DNA of 18,680 nt from Methanosarcinales archaeon. GTDB taxonomy: Archaea; Halobacteriota; Methanosarcinia; Methanosarcinales; Methanogasteraceae. The stretch is taken from contig DAOVGO010000094.1 of assembly GCA_030672345.1 (NCBI GenBank), positions 1 through 18,680 on the forward strand, in the 5' to 3' direction. Below the pieces are notes generated by a model. It searched no databases and was not told where the DNA came from. It was given only the letters and a program-made list of their open reading frames with translations. A program made the position numbers and the translations under genes. Positions within the stretch are counted from its first letter, which is position 1. Every line of letters begins with the position of its first letter. Of the stretch, positions 6,995-13,372 are shown piece by piece.

Positions 6995-7812
6995 CAAAAA
7001 GAATTATCCCGTGCCTTGACTGCGATCTTGGAGTTCCACGAGGGCGGGTCGTGAAAGGAGTCAAATTCAAGCAGATCAGGTATGCAGGCGTCCCGTGGGA
7101 GCTTGCCGAAGAGTATGATAGGCAGGGCGCAGATGAACTGATCTTCCTTGACATCACAGCCTCGCACGAAAGAAGGGAGACGATGGCAAAGGTCATCGAA
7201 AAGACCTCTGAAAACGTGTTTATGCCACTTACGGTCGGCGGCGGCATCAAGAGCCTCTCTGATGCCAGGACTGCATTCAATGCCGGGGCAGACAAGGTTG
7301 CGATCAACACCGCCGCGCTGAAGAACCCAGGACTGATCCGCGAGATCGCGGAGTACTTCGGAACGCAGGCGTGTGTGGTGGCAATCGATGCCAAGCGAAG
7401 GTACGGACGCGAGCCCGGTCGGGTGGTGGTCGATACCCCGGATGGCGAATGCTGGTTCGAGTGCTCGTTCTATGGCGGAAGGGAGTTTACGGGCATAGAT
7501 GCCATCCAGTGGGCAATAGAGGTAGAAGAGCGTGGCGCAGGAGATATCATGCTCACAAGCATGGACAGAGACGGCACAAAGGAGGGATTTGACATCGAAC
7601 TGACCGCTGCGGTCAGTGACAGCGTGAATATTCCTGTGATCGCATCAGGTGGCTGCGGAAGCCCTGAGCATATCTTGGAGGTGCTGAAAGAGACGAATGC
7701 GTCTGCGGCGCTGGCTGCAAGCATCTTCCACTTTGGAGAGTACACGGTCTCTGATGTGAAGGAGTATCTGAGGAAAGGCGGGGTGCATGTGAGGTTGCAG
7801 GCGCGATCCTGA
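6988..7812 (+). CDS. hisF: Imidazole glycerol phosphate synthase, cyclase subunit
   Basis: The product has 274 residues and a (beta/alpha)8 barrel. It condenses ammonia with PRFAR to give imidazole-glycerol phosphate and AICAR, linking histidine and purine synthesis. The catalytic acids are Asp11 (IIPCLDCD) and Asp134 (VVAIDAK). The phosphate-binding GGGIKS (84-89) and ASGGCGS (219-225) motifs and the TSMDRDGT motif (190-197) are all present. It overlaps the 3' end of hisH, forming a two-gene operon. It is slightly longer than bacterial HisF, in line with many archaeal versions (N-terminal loop and C-terminal tail). Confidence 0.97.
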   Translation: MLAKRIIPCLDCDLGVPRGRVVKGVKFKQIRYAGVPWELAEEYDRQGADELIFLDITASHERRETMAKVIEKTSENVFMPLTVGGGIKSLSDARTAFNAGADKVAINTAALKNPGLIREIAEYFGTQACVVAIDAKRRYGREPGRVVVDTPDGECWFECSFYGGREFTGIDAIQWAIEVEERGAGDIMLTSMDRDGTKEGFDIELTAAVSDSVNIPVIASGGCGSPEHILEVLKETNASAALAASIFHFGEYTVSDVKEYLRKGGVHVRLQARS

Positions 7813-7881
7813 GAGATCTAAAACTTTGGCTTATCCACGATATCCTTCACCACCTGCACACCTACAAACCACAACCAGGTC

Positions 7882-9309
7882 TCAATCCTCATCCCCATCC
7901 TGCTTCACAATCACGCGGCCGATGCTGATCTTGGCATTCTTCAGGATCAGCCGGACTCCGCCACCCGACCCAACAGACCCGACAAAACCGGCAGGTAACG
8001 GCATAGCAGGCACGCCTGCGGGCATCACCCCTGGCACTACCGCGGCAGGAACGGCTGGCTTTTCGAATTCTGCTCTCTTTTCCTTCTCTGCCTCTTTCTC
8101 TTCCCATTTGGAAACGATCGGATGGTTCTTCTCGATCAAAAATGCCTTCAATGAGTCAAGATCGTTCGCATCCTCCTCGGTTGCGATCGCATCAACGATA
8201 TCCCCGGGGATGTCGTCGAGCACCCGGTCCTTGAGGTGTTTTGGCATCCAGCCCACCCTGTTCCAGCCGCCATCCGCAGCGATGAACTTCGGAGACCTGA
8301 AATAATTGATCCCGATCCCGAGGAAACCGACGATCTGCTTGCCGCCGCCGGTCTGCCCAGCCATGTTTGCGAACGTAAGTCCATTTGGAGCGGGTTTTGC
8401 GTAATCGCGGTCCACCCACGCGATGACATCGAGTTCGGGGATGTAAAAGCCAACGACCTCGAAACAGCCGCATGATGTGTGCGGGTACTCGAAGAACGAG
8501 TGCAGCTTGATGCGGGAATACTCGCCCTGCGAGAGCGAAGCGGCAGACTCGTTGACCCCCGCGTATTCGCCGCTTATCTCATCGAGACACTCTCCTTTCT
8601 CGATTGCGAACTGCGGACCCTCAGGATCGACCTTTGCCGCCGCCCTCCCGTCGAACCAGTTGATCGCGCCGCAGAGCGAGACACGGTCAGGAGTCACGAC
8701 GCAGACGTTTGTCGGGGCGAATGACTGGCAGAGCGTGCACCCATAGAAGGTATCCACATCCTCGTCATGCAGACCGCGCGTTCTGGCATCCCTCGCCTCA
8801 TATATCGCCTTTACATCAGGTAACCGCTTTTTGATCTCCTCTGGGTCTGTGATATAGAGCGCATCCATCTTCTCGATGAATGGAAGTTCATTCTTAAATA
8901 GCATCATGGTCGCTTTTGCGATGGGTTCGAATGAATCAAGTCCCTTCGCGACCGCATCCTTGCCGATACGAAGCCAGATATCGTACCGCTGGTTCAGATG
9001 CATAAGACCACTTATATAGTTCTGAAAATCGTGATTCCGGCGTTCAACGATCGCTTCAAGGTCTGGTTCCACTGCCTCGCCTGCGATCCGGTAGATCATT
9101 GCGAACGGATACCGGTCGCCCTCTACCATCCCAGAGATGTCTGGTCCGAGCAGGGTGAACCCACCGTCCTCGATCTCGTCCATCTCTGCAGCACGCACCA
9201 GTTCAAAACCCTTGCTCTTCGGTCCTGCAAGTTCAATATACACGTCGTCTTTTCTGATCCGTTCCCCTTCAAACATCGGGGATAACTCAAACGGAAATTC
9301 GTCTGTCAT
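7882..9309 (-). CDS. cdhC: Acetyl-CoA synthase beta subunit of the archaeal CODH/ACS (ACDS) complex
   Basis: The product has 475 residues. It makes or cleaves acetyl-CoA at the nickel-iron A-cluster, using CO from CdhA and a methyl group from CdhDE. The cluster ligands are all visible: Cys191, Cys194, Cys203 and Cys213 (spacing 3, 9, 10) for the [4Fe-4S] cube and bridge, and the Cys280-Gly-Cys282 motif for the distal nickel, 67 residues after Cys213. This spacing matches the A-cluster cysteines of known ACS. A Pro/Ala/Gly-rich linker (about 418-450) precedes the conserved C-terminal GGGVRLILKNAKISIG segment. AGGAGG at 7 nt supports the ATG. Unusually, no other cdh gene is adjacent. Confidence 0.96.
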   Translation of the reverse strand: MTDEFPFELSPMFEGERIRKDDVYIELAGPKSKGFELVRAAEMDEIEDGGFTLLGPDISGMVEGDRYPFAMIYRIAGEAVEPDLEAIVERRNHDFQNYISGLMHLNQRYDIWLRIGKDAVAKGLDSFEPIAKATMMLFKNELPFIEKMDALYITDPEEIKKRLPDVKAIYEARDARTRGLHDEDVDTFYGCTLCQSFAPTNVCVVTPDRVSLCGAINWFDGRAAAKVDPEGPQFAIEKGECLDEISGEYAGVNESAASLSQGEYSRIKLHSFFEYPHTSCGCFEVVGFYIPELDVIAWVDRDYAKPAPNGLTFANMAGQTGGGKQIVGFLGIGINYFRSPKFIAADGGWNRVGWMPKHLKDRVLDDIPGDIVDAIATEEDANDLDSLKAFLIEKNHPIVSKWEEKEAEKEKRAEFEKPAVPAAVVPGVMPAGVPAMPLPAGFVGSVGSGGGVRLILKNAKISIGRVIVKQDGDED

Positions 9310-9406
9310 TGTACGCCTCCTGGAATTAAATGATGAATCATGACAATCTACTTAAACCTTGTTGCCTTGTTCCATATATTCAAGTATCATCAAATCATAA
9401 CATTGC
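9310..9406. promoter_or_regulatory. Divergent promoter region between cdhC and the tubulin-like gene
   Basis: For cdhC (minus), TTTAAG at 9351-9356 would place the transcript start near 9328, leaving a short leader with the AGGAGG SD. For the tubulin-like gene (plus), CATATATT at 9373-9380 would start transcription within about 5 nt of its ATG at 9407, which has no SD, so that mRNA is probably leaderless. An ATGAT-GA-ATCAT inverted repeat at 9330-9341 lies near the predicted cdhC start site and could be regulatory. Confidence 0.5.
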
Positions 9407-10705
9407 ATGATGGCAGCAGCACCAGTAAGTTCGGATGATTACACAAAGTGGAGTTTGATCGCATCAGGCGAAGGCGCGGGCAGGATCGCAGCCCTGTACT
9501 TTGCAAGCATGAAAAACGAGGCGATCGCAGATAGAATTTTGTTACTTAACAGCGCAAGGGCTGATTTGAAGAAGGTACTCGACGAAATCGCAGAGCATCT
9601 TGGGGACAAAGAATCAAAGATCCTTGAAACGATCCGGAGAGAGCGCGTACAGCTCTTTGGCAGGCAGAGCACCGGGACAGGGAATTTCTGGAAGGTGGGT
9701 GAGAATGAGGCAAGAATCGATTTCGATGAGATCATAAGAAGGAGAGTCGAGAGTCTCGGGCTTGCCAGCGGCGATGCGATGTTCGATATCATGACGCTCG
9801 GCGGGGGTACCGGTAACGGCAGCATCCCGTACATCATCGACCAGATGAAGCATGGATCAGGGAGGGCTGCTGCCGGACACAAGCATTTCGCGCTCTGTGT
9901 GTGGCCCGATCTGATCGAGGCTGACCATCGTCACTTCAATGCGATCTGCGGGTTGTCCAGATTGCTAAAATACGGCGAAGACGCTCATCAGAACGCTGAT
10001 ATGGTACTGCTCGTTGATAACACGACCCTTGGAAAGAGGGTCGAACTCGTTGAGGACGAGTCCAATTATTACTTCGAGATCAATAAGCTGATCGCACAGG
10101 CGATCGACCTGATAATGGCGCCCGGAAGGAAGAATACGAACCGTGTGATCGATGTCAACGATTATATCGTCTTTCCATCGCATATCGGGGTCTATCATGC
10201 CACACCGTGCATGTCCCTGGGAAACGACGTTGACTTGATCAGCCTCGAATCCGCGCTCGACGACGCCGCAGAGAACACGTTCTTCCCGATGGACCTCGGC
10301 ACCGCGACGATGGTCTGGCTGATCGTGCGTGTGCCAAAGCACCACTTCAATCGCGGGCAGTTCGAGCAGCGAGCGGTGGATCACGCGTTCAAGGGGTGGA
10401 TAGAGGAGAACATCATCGGGAAATTGCGTTATTCGACAGTAACCTTCGTTGAAGAGGATATAGAGACGTTTGACGTGCTTCTTCTGCTCGGAGGGTTCAA
10501 ACTCAATAAACTGGTCCCCGAATCCTTTGAAAAATACCTGATGTTCGGGGAGTTGCTCGAACTCAATGCAAAGAACGGCGAGATCTCACTCGAGCAGTTT
10601 GGCGACGACGTGAGCCTGTCCACGAGGGAGCTGGACCAGATCGAGCAGAATCTGCGGGATTATATGGCGCACATCGACGACGTCGTTGAACGGCTGAGTA
10701 ACTGA
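9407..10705 (+). CDS. Divergent tubulin/FtsZ-superfamily GTPase
   Basis: The 432-residue protein has the tubulin/FtsZ GTPase core. GEGAG (21-25) is at the T1 position. LLNSARADLKKV (46-57) matches the region of FtsZ reading NTDxxDL. The tubulin signature GGGTGNG is at 132-138. LLVDNTTLG (201-209) resembles the FtsZ VVVDN segment. FEINKLIAQA (223-232) fits helix H7. DVNDY (249-253) sits where the T7 catalytic loop should be. The C-terminal half lacks a clear FtsZ tail. It is neither canonical FtsZ nor plainly CetZ; it could belong to the FtsZ-like families proposed for membrane remodelling. No SD is present. Function unknown; the superfamily call is strong, the subfamily open. Confidence 0.8.
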   Translation: MMAAAPVSSDDYTKWSLIASGEGAGRIAALYFASMKNEAIADRILLLNSARADLKKVLDEIAEHLGDKESKILETIRRERVQLFGRQSTGTGNFWKVGENEARIDFDEIIRRRVESLGLASGDAMFDIMTLGGGTGNGSIPYIIDQMKHGSGRAAAGHKHFALCVWPDLIEADHRHFNAICGLSRLLKYGEDAHQNADMVLLVDNTTLGKRVELVEDESNYYFEINKLIAQAIDLIMAPGRKNTNRVIDVNDYIVFPSHIGVYHATPCMSLGNDVDLISLESALDDAAENTFFPMDLGTATMVWLIVRVPKHHFNRGQFEQRAVDHAFKGWIEENIIGKLRYSTVTFVEEDIETFDVLLLLGGFKLNKLVPESFEKYLMFGELLELNAKNGEISLEQFGDDVSLSTRELDQIEQNLRDYMAHIDDVVERLSN

Positions 10706-10730
10706 AGATTTGAGGGATCGTTTGCGAGAC

Positions 10731-10742
10731 TTTTTATTTTTT
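10731..10742 (+). terminator. T-rich terminator after the tubulin-like gene
   Basis: TTTTTATTTTTT begins 26 bp after the stop codon. Archaeal transcription commonly ends at such T-runs without needing a hairpin, so this is a likely terminator for the 9407-10705 gene. Confidence 0.6.
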
Positions 10743-10801
10743 CTGGTAGTTGAGACGATGGTGCATGCTTATGTTTTCGTTGTGGTAACATCTGAAAGAA
10801 A

Positions 10802-10922
10802 GGTTAGATCAGTGAAATCAGTGTGAATCAGTGTGTAAAAGCGATATAAGACACTGACTGTGATAGCGGCGGCGCAGCCATTAATACAGATTTCACAGAT
10901 TAAAGATGTTTTTGGTCTAACC
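10802..10922. repeat. Imperfect inverted-repeat element (about 120 bp), possible miniature mobile element
   Basis: The outer arms GGTTAGATC (10802-10810) and GGTCTAACC (10914-10922) pair with one mismatch. Inside them, ATCAGTGAAATCAGTGTG (10808-10825) and the complement of ACAGATTTCACAGATT (10886-10901) are also related, with A/T differences. A third ATCAGTGTG copy follows at 10827-10835. The core between them has no coding potential I can see. The layout resembles a decayed MITE-like or structured repeat. No clear target-site duplication is visible. Confidence 0.35.
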
Positions 10923-11044
10923 AGAAGATAATAAGAAATAACTGTGGATGGATATAAATTTTTTTATTGATGTAGAATTGGGGTGGTGGAAGGGCAGTTT
11001 TACAAGTACTGATTATCAACTACGTAGTAGGGCACTACCGGCTT

Positions 11045-12160
11045 TTAGGGCAGCGTCGGACGGTTGCGCCAGCATCTACGGATCCGCCCGGCAGCCGCCC
11101 TCAACCCCCGCACCACCTGCTCCCGACTGTTCCCCTCGCAAAAGAGAGTCGTTACCGGATCACCCGCGGGAATCCTCCACCCGATCTCTGGGATGTCCAT
11201 AATCCGCTCCTCGGCAAGCTTTTTTGAGATCGTCTCGTCGATGATGACATCGCGGTCAGCAAAGACGATCGCTGTTCCTGCGAACCTGTCTCCAGCAGCG
11301 TCTGACGGCACTTCTACCAGTTCATCTAAAAATGCCCTCACATGCGCATCGAAGACGCTGATTCCGGAGGTGTATTCGACGGTATCGAGCGTGCCCTGGA
11401 ACCGTGCGTTCACCTCGATCACCACCGGACCGTTCTCCGTGATCAGGAAGTCAACACCGTTTGAACCGATGAGCCCCAGCTTCATGACCAGCCGAACCGC
11501 AATTTCTCGCATCTCTTCGTTGTATTCACTTTCGAAAGGTGTTATATTCCCGCAATATGCAAATCTATCACTGGTGAGCCACGGAGTTCCGATCAGCTGC
11601 TCGTTTACAGCGACTGCGACCGCGCCCTTGCGCGTTGAGATCACCGAAACGCTCGCCGGAGTGCCCTCGAGATACTCCTGAATCAGCATATCGGTTCCGC
11701 AGCCACGAGTCTCCTCTCTGCTGTGCGCGAGTCTGTTCTCTATCCCGCCAGCGCCATAAACCGGCTTTATCATGACCGGATACTCAAAATCATCGGAGAT
11801 ATCTGAGATATCATAGATTTTCGGATGCGGAAACCCGAGAGACCCCATCATCTCTCCGAAAAGTTTCTTGTTGCTGATCGATCTCATGATCCCGGCGCGG
11901 TTGTTCAGCACGCGGTAGCCTTTCGGATCGGCGCATTCAAATCCCGTGCCAAGAATGATTGCGTCAAAATCCCAGTCCAGGCGATCCAAATAGTTCAATA
12001 GATCTTCGTTGCTTGTTATCTCATCGAATCGTGCATACCGGTCTGCGCACCGAAGCATATCCACATCTCCGAAGTGGTCCAGTGAATACATGGTGTATCC
12101 TGCGCGCTTTCCGGCGCAGACGATGTACCTGGTGCTGTACCCGATGATAAGTATCCTCAA
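11045..12160 (-). CDS. ATP-grasp family carboligase-like protein (COG2232 type)
   Basis: The product has 371 residues. It has an N-terminal preATP-grasp domain (RILIIGYSTRYIVCAG, about 1-95). The ATP-grasp core follows: VMIKPVYGAGGIEN (129-142, Lys132 and glycine loop), LIQEYLEG (159-166) for adenine binding, NGVDF (234-238) and VIEVNARFQG (247-256) for metal/phosphate binding. It resembles the archaeal predicted ATP-dependent carboligases related to biotin carboxylase; the substrate is unknown. The enzyme should form an acyl-phosphate and ligate an amine or similar nucleophile. The start is a TTG with GAGAGG about 10 nt upstream; no in-frame ATG fits. It is divergent from priL, 171 bp away. 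Confidence 0.82.
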   Translation of the reverse strand: MRILIIGYSTRYIVCAGKRAGYTMYSLDHFGDVDMLRCADRYARFDEITSNEDLLNYLDRLDWDFDAIILGTGFECADPKGYRVLNNRAGIMRSISNKKLFGEMMGSLGFPHPKIYDISDISDDFEYPVMIKPVYGAGGIENRLAHSREETRGCGTDMLIQEYLEGTPASVSVISTRKGAVAVAVNEQLIGTPWLTSDRFAYCGNITPFESEYNEEMREIAVRLVMKLGLIGSNGVDFLITENGPVVIEVNARFQGTLDTVEYTSGISVFDAHVRAFLDELVEVPSDAAGDRFAGTAIVFADRDVIIDETISKKLAEERIMDIPEIGWRIPAGDPVTTLFCEGNSREQVVRGLRAAAGRIRRCWRNRPTLP

Positions 12161-12207
12161 ATTTGCACAACCTCTCTGTCACTGGCAGATATCTTGCAGC
12201 ACACACT

Positions 12208-12216
12208 TAATTTATG
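12208..12216. promoter_or_regulatory. Possible TATA element in the ATP-grasp/priL divergent gap
   Basis: TTAATTTAT lies 48-56 bp upstream of the TTG start of the ATP-grasp gene and about 120 bp upstream of the chosen priL start. It is nearly symmetric and could serve either direction. Evidence is base composition and position only. Confidence 0.35.
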
Positions 12217-12331
12217 GGAAGTCCCAAATTCCTTCCGGTGCCAGAAAGCCGGTTTCACCAGGGCAGCATCCCTCATGGCGACCATAAAGTTAGAAGTGGC
12301 TTGCGATGGCATAGAGTTAATGGAGGATATG

Positions 12332-13372
12332 ATGCCTGATCCAAGCCCTGTCACCTACCCTTTCACTTCCAGAGCTGCTGCGTATGTCAGGGAACTCGGG
12401 GTCGATATTCCGGACCTCCTCGAAAAGCGGGTGTACAACCGTGCCCGTGCCCGCGGTGCCGAACGGGTGACTCAGGCAATCGAGGGCAAAATCGAGACGA
12501 ATGTCGGCACCGACATGCCTGCGGAACTCGAGGTGCTGTCGTATCCGATCGCAAGGATGATCGTATCCTGCATCGGCGATGATTACCTGATCCGCAGATA
12601 CGCGCTTGCAGAGGCGAAAGCCGCGTATGAGTCTCTCGTAGGCGAGCAAAGAAGCGTTCTTGTGACGATGGGGCAGGAATTCGGGATGGATATTGATATC
12701 TCTGAGCAGAGGTTCAGACTGCATTTCACCGATTATGTCAGGTATGCCCACCGCATGCACGACCCTGGCTGGAAACTGGTGAACAGGCAACTGCAGAGTG
12801 GCTGGCTTTCGCTATCAGCGCGGGAGTTCACGCGGCTGCTTCAGGAAGCGATCAGGGATCGTATACAGCATGATCTGCCGCTTGAGATCCCGTCCGAGAC
12901 CAATATCTGCGATAAGCTGTCCGGACACATCGCTGCTGTGAAGGAGTCTCTCGGAGCCCGCAAAACCGAGTTTGAGATCGGGGGCGAGGTCAATCCTGAT
13001 GCATTTCCGCCGTGCATCGCAAACGCCATCACGATGCTGCAAGGGGGCGTCAATCTGGCGCATTCGGCAAGGTTTGCAACCACCGCGTTTCTGCGAAACA
13101 TCGGCATGAGCGTGGACGAGATCGTTGGCATGTTTGGCGGATCGCCCGACTTTGATGAAACACGAACCAGATATCAGGTCGAGCACATCGCAGGACATGA
13201 GTACACCGCGCCCGGCTGCGATACGATGAAGACTTATGGGAACTGCGTGGGCGCCGATGATCTCTGCGGAAGGATTGTGCATCCGCTCAACTATTACCGG
13301 ATCAAGAAGCGGGCGAGGGTTTCTGGCGAGACGGCGGGGGCAGCGCAGGCATCAGTTCGTCAGACTGCGTAA
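12332..13372 (+). CDS. priL: DNA primase large subunit
   Basis: This 346-residue regulatory subunit of the archaeal heterodimeric primase works with PriS to make RNA/DNA primers. Four conserved cysteines for the C-terminal [4Fe-4S] cluster are present: Cys228 (FPPC), Cys296 (PGC), Cys305 (GNC) and Cys312 (DLC). Conserved segments such as PFTSRAAAYVRELG (10-23) and LAHSARFATTAFLRNIGM (242-259) fit PriL. The open frame extends upstream to 12194; I chose the ATG at 12332 because GGAGG lies 5 nt before it and PriL homology begins there. ATGs at 12275, 12320 and 12329 are alternatives. priS is not in the window. Its 3' end overlaps the convergent ATPase gene by 71 bp. Confidence 0.93.
   Translation: MPDPSPVTYPFTSRAAAYVRELGVDIPDLLEKRVYNRARARGAERVTQAIEGKIETNVGTDMPAELEVLSYPIARMIVSCIGDDYLIRRYALAEAKAAYESLVGEQRSVLVTMGQEFGMDIDISEQRFRLHFTDYVRYAHRMHDPGWKLVNRQLQSGWLSLSAREFTRLLQEAIRDRIQHDLPLEIPSETNICDKLSGHIAAVKESLGARKTEFEIGGEVNPDAFPPCIANAITMLQGGVNLAHSARFATTAFLRNIGMSVDEIVGMFGGSPDFDETRTRYQVEHIAGHEYTAPGCDTMKTYGNCVGADDLCGRIVHPLNYYRIKKRARVSGETAGAAQASVRQTA

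Larger units (their letters stand above)
10706..11044. other. Non-coding stretch between the tubulin-like gene and the ATP-grasp gene
   Basis: These 339 bp separate two convergent genes. They hold the T-rich terminator (10731-10742), the imperfect inverted-repeat element (10802-10922), an AT-rich TATAAATTTTTTTATT tract (about 10953-10968), and a 10-bp palindrome ACTACGTAGT (11019-11028). An open frame from 10948 runs antisense into the ATP-grasp gene and does not look like a protein. No RNA gene was recognised. Confidence 0.5.

Noticed and set aside
10948..11202. 84-codon plus-strand ORF entering the ATP-grasp gene antisense
   Set aside because: The later half is antisense to conserved coding sequence. 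There is no SD, and the composition turns Pro/Ser/Arg-rich, as expected of a shadow frame.
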